Origin: Pseudomonadota bacterium
GTDB taxonomy: Bacteria; Pseudomonadota; Alphaproteobacteria; Rhizobiales; Beijerinckiaceae
Direction of reading: 5' to 3'
NCBI GenBank assembly: GCA_023423995.1
Contig: JAFAEL010000062.1
Span: 1-42,894 of the forward strand
DNA: 42,894 nucleotides
Under the pieces are notes generated by a model. The model did no database searches. It was not told where the DNA came from and saw nothing but the letters and a program-made list of their open reading frames with translations. The position numbers were made by a program, and so were the translations under genes. Position 1 is the stretch's first letter, and each line of letters starts with the position of its first letter. Positions 37,056-42,894 of this stretch are shown here, in pieces.

Positions 37056-38177
37056 ATGCAGGAACCACCGGCCGCGATCGGCATGTCGATCGCCGAGATC
37101 GACACCCCGGCGCTGATCACCGACCTCGACCCGTTCGACCGGAACCTCGCCAAGATGGCGCGCTACGCCGCCTCTGCCGGGGTGGGGCTGCGTGCCCATG
37201 CCAAGACCCACAAGAGCTCGGAGGTGGCGCACCGGCAGATGGCGGCAGGCGCGGTCGGTCAGTGCGTGCAGAAGGTCGGCGAGGCGGAGGTCCTGGCGAG
37301 GGCAGGCATTCCCGACATCCTCGTCTCCAATCAGGTGGTGGAGCCCCGCAAGCTCGACCGGCTGGCGGCTCTTGCCCACCGCGCCAGGATCGGCCTCTGC
37401 TTCGACGATGCCGACCAGGTCGCACTCGCTTCTTCTGCCGCGACCAGGGCGGGCGTAACGCTGAACGGCCTCGTTGAGATCGAGGTCGGGATGGGGCGCT
37501 GCGGCATCGCCCCGGGCCGACCAGCGGCCGAGCTCGCCCGGCGCATCGCGGAGTCACCCGGGCTCCGCTTCGAGGGCCTCCAGGCCTACCATGGCCAGGC
37601 GCAGCATTTCCCGACCGCGACGGAGCGTGAAGGCGCCATCCAGGGTGCGATCGCGGCCGTCCGCGACACCCAGGAGGCGCTCGCCGCAATAGGCCTGAGC
37701 GCCAGGACGGTCAGCGGTGCCGGTACCGGAACGTTCCGGACCGAGGCGGAGAGCGGCGTCTACACCGAGCTTCAGGCTGGATCCTACGCCTTCATGGATC
37801 TCGATTACGCCTCGATCCGCGGTGCGGACGGACGACCCTACAGCGAATTCGAGCACAGCCTGTTCGTGCTCGCCAGCGTCATGAGCGTGGCGGGGCCGGA
37901 CTGGTTCGTCGTGGATGCGGGCCTCAAGTCGTATAGCGGCGAGAAGGGGCTGCCGCGGGTGCATGGGGCCGAAGGCTGGACCTTCCTCGGCATGTCGGAC
38001 GAGCACGGCAAGATCGGGCTGTCCGCCGGCGCGCCCCGGCCGCGACTCGGGGAGAGGGTCGCGCTGATCCCCGGCCATTGCGACCCCACCATCAATCTGC
38101 ACGACTGGTATGTGGGCGTCCGGAACGGCCGCGTGGAAGAGGTCTGGGCGATCGACGCCCGGGGAGCGAGCCGCTGA
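37056..38177 (+). CDS. DSD1-family PLP enzyme (D-threonine aldolase / BhcC-like)
   Basis: 373 aa alanine-racemase-type fold. The PLP lysine is Lys50 in RAHAKTHKS; VEIEVGMGRCGI, GLQAYHGQAQH, SGAGTGTFRTEAESGVYTEL and QAGSYAFMDLDY follow, and the late zinc-binding segment is IPGHCDPTINLHD, then WYVGVRNGRVEEVWAIDARG. The family holds D-threonine aldolase, D-threo-3-hydroxyaspartate dehydratase, D-serine dehydratase and 3-hydroxy-D-aspartate aldolase (BhcC of the beta-hydroxyaspartate cycle). Its ending resembles the BhcC type, but bhcA, bhcB and bhcD are not here. A start at ATG 37083 (MSIAEIDTPAL) is more usual in length; both have weak ribosome sites. Confidence 0.85.
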   Translation: MQEPPAAIGMSIAEIDTPALITDLDPFDRNLAKMARYAASAGVGLRAHAKTHKSSEVAHRQMAAGAVGQCVQKVGEAEVLARAGIPDILVSNQVVEPRKLDRLAALAHRARIGLCFDDADQVALASSAATRAGVTLNGLVEIEVGMGRCGIAPGRPAAELARRIAESPGLRFEGLQAYHGQAQHFPTATEREGAIQGAIAAVRDTQEALAAIGLSARTVSGAGTGTFRTEAESGVYTELQAGSYAFMDLDYASIRGADGRPYSEFEHSLFVLASVMSVAGPDWFVVDAGLKSYSGEKGLPRVHGAEGWTFLGMSDEHGKIGLSAGAPRPRLGERVALIPGHCDPTINLHDWYVGVRNGRVEEVWAIDARGASR

Positions 38178-38260
38178 GGCTGCCAGCCGAGTGTTGACGC
38201 CGAGGAGGCCACGACCGTAGTATCGTCTGACAAGCAGACAACTGCGGATGGGAGGCTAAG

Positions 38261-38674
38261 CTGGCGCGGGTTCCGGACGAGACCTGGATGGCGGCGTTTC
38301 GGGACCGCGTGAACGCAGATCCCGAACTTCGCGTCACCGGTGGCAAGTTCGACGCGAGTTTTAGCGTCACCTTCGACGACACGCGCTACGTGATCCAGGT
38401 GCGGGCCGGCCAGATCGAACGCATCCTCGCCGCGCCGCGCTTCGACGTGCGCACGGCTTTCGGCGTGCGGGCGCCCATGTCCGTCTGGTCCAGGTTCCTC
38501 GATCCGGACCCGCCTCCCCTCTTCCACGATTTCTTCGCCATGCTGATGCGCGTGCCCGAGTTCGTGCTCGACGGCGACACGCTGGTCGCCATGCAGAATG
38601 CGCGCGCCCTTCACCGGATGATGAACCTGATGCGCGAGGTCGGGCCGGTTTCGGCGGAGGCGGCGCATGCCTGA
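38261..38674 (+). CDS. Small SCP2-like protein
   Basis: About 137 aa if started at CTG 38261, which lies four bases after a strong GGGAGG; ATG 38288 would give 128 aa without a good ribosome site. The sequence RVNADPELRVTGGKFDASFSVTF has the strand pattern of a sterol-carrier-protein-2 domain, then YVIQVRAGQIERIL, the tryptophan W-x-R-F-L, DPDPPPLFHDFFAMLMR and a closing helix. SCP2-type domains bind lipids or acyl groups; the match is by eye and moderate. It overlaps the next gene by eight bases, so it belongs to the same transcript. Confidence 0.6.
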   Translation: MARVPDETWMAAFRDRVNADPELRVTGGKFDASFSVTFDDTRYVIQVRAGQIERILAAPRFDVRTAFGVRAPMSVWSRFLDPDPPPLFHDFFAMLMRVPEFVLDGDTLVAMQNARALHRMMNLMREVGPVSAEAAHA

Positions 38675-39509
38675 TTTCGAGCCGATCCTCGGCCGCTATC
38701 TCAGCGTCGATGTCGAAGGCGCCCCACACCGGATCTATGTCGAGGAGGCGGGGCAAGGCATCCCGCTTCTCTGCCTCCACACGGCCGGCGCCGACAGCCG
38801 GCAGTACCGGCACCTCCTCAACGACCGGGAAGTCACCTCGCGCTTTCGCGTGGTCTGTTTCGACATGCCGTGGCACGGCCGGTCCGACCCGCCGGATGGC
38901 TGGTGGCTCACCCGGTACGAGCTCACGACCAAGCGCTACCTCGCCCTGATCGAGGCGGTCTGGACGAATCTGGAGCTCGACCGTCCGGTCGTGATGGGCT
39001 GTTCCATGGGCGGCGCGATCGTGCTGCGGGTCGCGAGCGACTACCAGGGCCGCATCCGGGGCGTCATCGGCCTCGAGGCCGGGGCGCATGCGCCGGGCCG
39101 CTACAACGAGTTCCTGCACCACCCGGCCATTCATGGCGGAGAGCTGGTTGCGACCTACACCTATGGCCTGAACGCGCCGCAGAGCCCGGAAGCGGGCAAG
39201 CGCGCCAACTGGTGGTACTACGCGCAGTCCGGACCGGGCGTCTATGCCGGGGACGTGATGTTCTACTCGTTCGACTGGGATGCGCGGGAGCACATCAAGT
39301 CGATCGACACCGGCCGGTGCAAGGTGAGCCTGCTCACGGGCTCCTACGATTATTCCTGCACGCCGGCGATGACGAAGGCCGTTGCCGACGCGATCCCGGG
39401 CTCCCGCTACACGGAGATGACCGGCATCGGGCACTTCCCGATGATCGAGAACTACGAGCATTTCCGTCGCTACCTGCTGCCGGAGCTCGACTTCATGGCG
39501 GCCGAGTAG
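38667..39509 (+). CDS. Alpha/beta hydrolase
   Basis: 280 aa. Opening strands LLCLHTAGADSRQYRHL (oxyanion-hole region HTAG), DMPWHGRSDPP, nucleophile elbow GCSMGG with Ser113, a Trp/Tyr-rich cap (residues 150-220) and late GIGHFPMIENYEHF with the catalytic His. The acid is probably in the LLTGSYDYSC strand. It hydrolyses an ester, lactone or C-C bond; substrate unknown. The start overlaps the SCP2-like gene, and the TctC gene starts 35 bp later. Likely part of one operon. Confidence 0.88.
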   Translation: MPDFEPILGRYLSVDVEGAPHRIYVEEAGQGIPLLCLHTAGADSRQYRHLLNDREVTSRFRVVCFDMPWHGRSDPPDGWWLTRYELTTKRYLALIEAVWTNLELDRPVVMGCSMGGAIVLRVASDYQGRIRGVIGLEAGAHAPGRYNEFLHHPAIHGGELVATYTYGLNAPQSPEAGKRANWWYYAQSGPGVYAGDVMFYSFDWDAREHIKSIDTGRCKVSLLTGSYDYSCTPAMTKAVADAIPGSRYTEMTGIGHFPMIENYEHFRRYLLPELDFMAAE

Positions 39510-39544
39510 CACCGCCGGCCGAAAAAGGGACGCAAGGGGAACAC

Positions 39545-40516
39545 ATGAGGAGGCTTGCATCCGCCGCAGCGGCCTTGCTGCTGCTCGCCGGTTCCGCCGT
39601 CGCGCAGACCTTTCCGAACCGGCCGGTCACGCTCGTGGTCGCGGCCGCGGCGGGCGGCACCACGGATGTTCTCGCCCGGCTCGTCGCCAAGAGCATGAGC
39701 GAGGATCTCCGCCAATCGGTCGTCGTCGAGAACGTGGTCGGGGGAGGCGCGACGGTCGGCACGCGCCGGGTCGTTCGGGCGGAACCGGACGGCTATACCC
39801 TGATCTTCGGCAACATGGGCTCCTTCGCGGCCAATGTCTGGCTCTTCCCGCAGCTCGGCTACGATCCGCGCCAGGACCTTGCCCCCGTCGGTCTCGTGGC
39901 CATCGTTCCGATGGTGCTGTCGCTCTCCAAGAAGAGCGGCCTCCCGGACCTGCCGGCCTTCCTGGCCAAGCTCAAGGCGGACGGGAAGAGCGTGAATTTC
40001 GGCCATGCGGGGCCCGGCACGACCGGCCATCTCGCGACCGCGACCTTCCTCCACGTGACCGGCACCAAGGCGGTCGACATCGCCTATCGCGGGGCCGGCC
40101 CGGCCATCAACGACCTGATCTCCGGCACGATCGATGCCGTCATCGACCAGACCGTAACGATGCTTCCCCTCCATGCCGGCGGCAGCGTCACGGCGGTTGC
40201 GACCTCCAGCACGCGCCGCCTGCCGCAGGCGGCGGACGTCCCGACCTTTGCCGAGGCCGGCGCGCCGCAATTCGACCTCACGGTCTGGAACGCGATCGCG
40301 GCGCCCGCCGCGACGCCGCGCCCGGTGCTGGACAGGCTGGAGGCCTCCGTGAAGACGGCCCTCGCCGATCCCGAGCTGCGCCGCCGCTTCGGCGAGCTCG
40401 CGGCGCAGCTTCCGGAGCCCGACCAGCAGGGCGCCGAGCCCCTGCGCCGGCTCATCGCGGCCGATGTCGAGCGCTTCGGCACCATCATCAAGGCGGTCGG
40501 CCTCCGGGCCGAATAG
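39545..40516 (+). CDS. Bug/TctC family solute-binding protein
   Basis: 323 aa. Signal peptide (residues 1-20, ending SAVAQ) then the TctC fold: FPNRPVTLVVAAAAGGTTDV (ligand loop), VVENVVGGGATVGTRRV, ADGYTLIFGN-like (EPDGYTLIFGNMGS), FGHAGPGTTGHLATATF and GTKAVDIAYRGAGPAINDLI, DVPTFAEAGAP. It is a fuller match to the family than the one at 2387. It binds an organic acid or amide in the periplasm; TctA and TctB partners are not in the window. Its position suggests it brings in the substrate of the enzymes around it. Confidence 0.9.
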   Translation: MRRLASAAAALLLLAGSAVAQTFPNRPVTLVVAAAAGGTTDVLARLVAKSMSEDLRQSVVVENVVGGGATVGTRRVVRAEPDGYTLIFGNMGSFAANVWLFPQLGYDPRQDLAPVGLVAIVPMVLSLSKKSGLPDLPAFLAKLKADGKSVNFGHAGPGTTGHLATATFLHVTGTKAVDIAYRGAGPAINDLISGTIDAVIDQTVTMLPLHAGGSVTAVATSSTRRLPQAADVPTFAEAGAPQFDLTVWNAIAAPAATPRPVLDRLEASVKTALADPELRRRFGELAAQLPEPDQQGAEPLRRLIAADVERFGTIIKAVGLRAE

Positions 40517-40538
40517 GACAGGTTACGGAGAGCAAGTC

Positions 40539-41426
40539 ATGGCCGACACGATCGGATTCATTGGCCTCGGCAATATGGGGACGCCCATGGCGACCCGCCT
40601 TGCGGATGCCGGCTACGGGCTCGTCGTCTTCGACACCCGCGACGATGTCGTGGCGCCCTTCGTCTCCCGCGGTGCGAAGCGGGCCGCCTCGGCCGCGGAG
40701 GTCGGAGCCCAGGCCGAGACGGTGCTCGTCAGCCTGCCGACGCCCGACATCGTCCGGGCCGTCGTGACGGAGCTGGTCCAGGGCTCGGCCGTGAAGACGA
40801 TCATCGACCTCTCCACGACCGGTCCCAAGGTCGCAGCGGAGATCGGGGCGGAGCTGAAGGCCCGCGGCATCACCTTCGTGGATTGCCCGGTGAGCGGCGG
40901 CGTCGGCGGCGCGAAGGCCGGCACGCTCGCCGTCATGGTCTCCTGCCCTCGCGAGACCTTCGAGCGCATCGACCCGATGCTGAAGAACATCGGCAAGGTC
41001 TTCTTCATCGGCGAGGCGCCCGGCTCGGCGCAGATGATGAAGCTCTGCAACAACCTGATGTCGGCCGCCGCCATGGCCATTTCCGCCGAGGCGATCACGG
41101 CGGGCGTGAAGGCCGGCATCGACCCGGCCATCATGGTGGACGTGATCAACGTCTCGTCCGGCATGAACGCCGCGACGATCCAGAAATTCCCGAAATCGAT
41201 CCTCAACCGGCGCTTCGACTACGGCTTCGCGACCGGGCTGATGTTCAAGGACGTCCGCCTCTGCCTGGAGGAGGTCGAGGCGATGGGGCTCGATCTCGAG
41301 ACCGCCAAGGCCGTCCGCTCCGTCTGGCAGAAGATGAACGACCAGTTCGGGCCGGAGAGCGACTTCACCCGCATCATCGAGCTGACGGAGCGGCCGGCCG
41401 GGGTGATCGTCGGCAAGCCGGGCTGA
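40539..41426 (+). CDS. NAD(P)-dependent beta-hydroxyacid dehydrogenase
   Basis: 295 aa; 3-hydroxyisobutyrate dehydrogenase / tartronate semialdehyde reductase family. Rossmann loop IGFIGLGNMGTPMATRL, strand 2 end VFDTR, then substrate-site FVDCPVSGGVGGAKAGTLAV, the catalytic Lys in QMMKLCNNLMSAA and FKDVRLCLEEVEAMGLDL. It oxidises a short beta-hydroxyacid to a semialdehyde or does the reverse. It follows the TctC gene by 22 bp with GGAGAG before the ATG, so it is in the same transcript. The acid after strand 2 (Asp) followed by Thr-Arg leaves NAD and NADP both possible. Confidence 0.9.
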   Translation: MADTIGFIGLGNMGTPMATRLADAGYGLVVFDTRDDVVAPFVSRGAKRAASAAEVGAQAETVLVSLPTPDIVRAVVTELVQGSAVKTIIDLSTTGPKVAAEIGAELKARGITFVDCPVSGGVGGAKAGTLAVMVSCPRETFERIDPMLKNIGKVFFIGEAPGSAQMMKLCNNLMSAAAMAISAEAITAGVKAGIDPAIMVDVINVSSGMNAATIQKFPKSILNRRFDYGFATGLMFKDVRLCLEEVEAMGLDLETAKAVRSVWQKMNDQFGPESDFTRIIELTERPAGVIVGKPG

Positions 41427-41440
41427 GGGCCTCCCTCCCG

Positions 41441-41510
41441 CTCGCCCCGGCGAAAGCCGGGGGCCACGCTCCGAGCCGCACTGGATCCCGGCTTTCGCCG
41501 GGATGAGCGG
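41441..41510. repeat. Inverted pair of family 1 palindromic repeats (copies C and D)
   Basis: Copy C (41441-41466, inverted) carries CCCCGGCGAAAGCCGGGG; copy D (41482-41510) is TGGATCCCGGCTTTCGCCGGGATGAGCGG. The two face each other with 15 bp between, the BIME-like arrangement of REP elements. They lie between the dehydrogenase and the lactonase-like gene and may affect mRNA stability or separate the two transcripts. Confidence 0.88.
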
Positions 41511-41533
41511 CCAAGAAAACGTCGAGGAAACGG

Positions 41534-42337
41534 ATGCCCGAGCTCCAGCCCTACGAGATCCATGCGGTCCGCTACGCCCACAATCCGGCGGCGACGCGCA
41601 AGCAGAACTTCCTGGACGGCGATCCGCACGACGCCCCCATGCCGCTCGACTACTTCGTCTGGGCGATTCGCGGGAACGGGCGGACCTTCATCCTCGATAC
41701 GGGCTTCGACGAGCCGATGGCGCAGAAGCGCAAGCGCCAGTTCCTCCGCTCGCCGGGCGAGGGGCTGAAATGCATCGGCATCGATCCGGACGGGATCGAG
41801 GACGTGATCGTCAGCCACATGCATTACGACCATTGCGGGAATTACGGGCTGTTCCCGGCGGCGCGCTACCATCTGCAGGATACGGAGATGGCCTATTGCA
41901 CGGGCCGCTGCATGTGCCACCCGACCCTGCGCGTGCCGTTCGAGATCGAGGATGTCGTCTCGATGGTCCGCAAGGTCTTCGACGGCCGCGTCACCTTCCA
42001 TGACGGCGACCGGGAGATCGCGCCGGGCCTCAGCGTGCACAAGCTCGGGGGGCATTCGAAAGGCCTGCAGGTCCTGCGCGTCTGGACGCGGCGCGGCTGG
42101 ATGGTGCTCGCCTCCGACGCGAGCCACTTCTACGACAACATGGAGCAGGGGCGGCCCTTCCACCTGGTGCACAACGTGGAGAGCACCCTGGAGGGCTACC
42201 GTCGCCTCTACGAGCTCGCGAGCGACAGGACGAACGTCATCCCCGGCCACGACCCGCTCGTGCTGGAACGCTATCCCGCCTCGGCGCCGGGGCTGGAGGG
42301 CGTCTCGGTCAGGCTCGACGCCGACCCGCGGGGGTGA
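41534..42337 (+). CDS. Metallo-beta-lactamase-fold hydrolase, N-acyl homoserine lactonase-like
   Basis: 267 aa without signal peptide. The metal motif H-x-H-x-D-H is VSHMHYDHCGNYG (His95, His97, Asp99, His100). TFILDTGFDEPMA precedes it; later metal ligands are in LGGHSKGLQVLRV, ASDASHFYDNM and VIPGHDPLVLERY. The AhlS/AiiA-type family opens lactones, and related members hydrolyse other esters. A role in quorum quenching or in a catabolic lactone step both fit; the latter suits the neighbours. Start ATG 41534 has GAGGAAA upstream. The repeats at 41441-41510 lie between it and the dehydrogenase gene. Confidence 0.88.
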   Translation: MPELQPYEIHAVRYAHNPAATRKQNFLDGDPHDAPMPLDYFVWAIRGNGRTFILDTGFDEPMAQKRKRQFLRSPGEGLKCIGIDPDGIEDVIVSHMHYDHCGNYGLFPAARYHLQDTEMAYCTGRCMCHPTLRVPFEIEDVVSMVRKVFDGRVTFHDGDREIAPGLSVHKLGGHSKGLQVLRVWTRRGWMVLASDASHFYDNMEQGRPFHLVHNVESTLEGYRRLYELASDRTNVIPGHDPLVLERYPASAPGLEGVSVRLDADPRG

Positions 42338-42375
42338 CGTTTCCGCCCGCTCGGGCCGAGCCGGTGCCCCGGCCC

Positions 42376-42404
42376 TGGATTCCGGCTTTCGCCGGGATGA
42401 GCGG
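42376..42404. repeat. Family 1 palindromic repeat (copy E)
   Basis: TGGATTCCGGCTTTCGCCGGGATGAGCGG, nearly identical to copy D at 41482. It lies 39 bp after the lactonase-like gene. Confidence 0.88.
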
Positions 42405-42420
42405 AGAGGCGGGCGCGTCT

Positions 42421-42478
42421 CCTCTCCCCTTCGTGGGGAGGGGCCGAGTCGAAGCGCAGCTTCGAACCGGGGTGGGGG
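42421..42478. repeat. Family 2 GC-rich intergenic repeat (copy G)
   Basis: A stem CCTCTCCCC-TTCGT-GGGGAGGGG (partial) is followed by CCGAGTCGAAGCGCAGCTTCG and AACCGGGGTGGGG. The unit CCTCCCC…GGGGAGGG + CCGAG…AA + CCGGGGTGGGG recurs at 42557 and, inverted, at 42627. Similar units are common in intergenic DNA of Methylobacteriaceae and related Hyphomicrobiales. Confidence 0.8.
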
Positions 42479-42520
42479 CGTCCCGCCGCCGAGCGGCTGC
42501 CAGGCGGAGCTGGCCCTGCC

Positions 42521-42550
42521 CGCTCACACCGGCGAAAGCCGGTGCCCCGG
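42521..42550. repeat. Family 1 palindromic repeat, inverted (copy F)
   Basis: CGCTCACACCGGCGAAAGCCGGTGCCCCGG is the reverse complement of the family 1 unit, with a compensating change in the stem (ACCGGC/GCCGGT instead of CCCGGC/GCCGGG), which supports a conserved hairpin rather than conserved primary sequence. Confidence 0.85.
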
Positions 42551-42556
42551 GGGTCT

Positions 42557-42685
42557 GATCCCTCCCTGCAGGGGAGGGTGGCCCGAGCGAAGCGGAGGGC
42601 CGGGTGGGGCTGCCTGCCCGGCCGCAACCCCACCCCGGTTCGCGCCTGCGGCGCGACTCGGCCCTCCCCTGGAGGGGAGGGATCA
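42557..42685. repeat. Inverted pair of family 2 repeats (copies H and I)
   Basis: Copy H (42557-42609) starts GATCCCTCCC-TGCA-GGGGAGGG and ends GGGCCGGGTGGGG. Copy I (42627-42685) starts CCCCACCCCGG and ends CCCTCCCC-TGGA-GGGGAGGGATC, its reverse complement with changes. Together they form one imperfect palindrome of about 130 bp, ending in the same CTGATC/GATCAG on both sides. Confidence 0.85.
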
Positions 42686-42788
42686 GGCGGCTCGTCCGTC
42701 AGCAGGCACGCGCCGTCCCTCCCCGGTCCGAGGTCGGCCACCACGAGTGCGTTCAAAGAGCTGCCCGAAATCCTGTGAGGGAGCGGGA

Positions 42789-42894
42789 TGCCGGTTCTCC
42801 GGCCTTCGATGATGATGGTTTGCGGATTTGCCTGGTCCCTCCCGGCATCCCGCGACGGTCTTTTCGGCCCCATGGGCACACGCCCGGTCAGCCG
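42789..42894 (+). CDS. Possible start of a gene running off the window
   Basis: An open frame starts at ATG 42789 after GAGGGAG and stays open to the window edge (MPVLRPSMMMVCGFAWSLP then ASRDGLFGPMG). The ribosome site and repeat-bounded position favour a gene start, but 35 codons are too few to name a family and the frame could be chance in GC-rich DNA. The opposite strand is also open here. Confidence 0.25.

Noticed and set aside
42271..42879. Long minus-strand open frame at the right edge
   Set aside because: Most of it is made of the two palindromic repeat families and the antisense end of the lactonase-like gene; open only because GC-rich repeats lack stops.

Overview
This window is high-GC chromosomal DNA from an alphaproteobacterium, most likely of the order Hyphomicrobiales (Rhizobiales), near the Methylobacteriaceae/Beijerinckiaceae. 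The basis is the tatABC-serS-surE block, a short second GluRS, class II DAHP synthase, HpnN and an HpnP-like radical SAM protein, Bug/TctC binding proteins, and abundant palindromic repeats of the type seen in this order. The genus is not certain.

Left edge (1-2150): transposon debris. A decayed IS481-family transposase on the minus strand, cut by the window edge, has its inverted-repeat end near 899. There it abuts a frameshifted, 5'-truncated IS1182-like transposase on the plus strand, so one element appears to have landed in the other. A 23-bp copy of the chromosomal palindromic repeat sits inside the IS481 gene. A tRNA-Glu follows at 2147-2222.

Core region (2.4-34 kb): mostly housekeeping genes in short units. 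tctC, then minus-strand DUF2059, rpiA and a secreted protein, divergent from gph; tRNA-Val; an L,D-transpeptidase; cysS; a Cys-containing secreted protein; a CreA family protein; an NTF2-like protein; gltX2; a Rossmann-like unknown; a 28-codon membrane microprotein with a bidirectional terminator; class II DAHP synthase; an SDR; an iron-dependent alcohol dehydrogenase; gor; lpdA; a GNAT-like protein; surE-serS-tatC-tatB-tatA; a secreted Pro/Ala-rich protein; gyrB with a 36-bp alternating purine/pyrimidine tract upstream; DUF3830; DUF2147; then hpnN and an hpnP-like gene (hopanoid transport and probable C-2 methylation); a small periplasmic Cys protein and cytochrome c.

Right part (33.9-42.3 kb), all plus strand: eutBC (B12-dependent ethanolamine ammonia-lyase), an enoyl-CoA hydratase, then a compact catabolic-looking cluster: DSD1/BhcC-like PLP enzyme, SCP2-like protein, alpha/beta hydrolase, TctC binding protein, beta-hydroxyacid dehydrogenase and metallo-beta-lactamase-fold lactonase-like hydrolase. 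These genes overlap or are closely spaced and could take up and degrade one carboxylate, ester or lactone compound. This cluster is the best candidate for an undescribed pathway, but its substrate cannot be read from sequence.

The right end (42.34-42.79 kb) is a dense cluster of two families of palindromic intergenic repeats.
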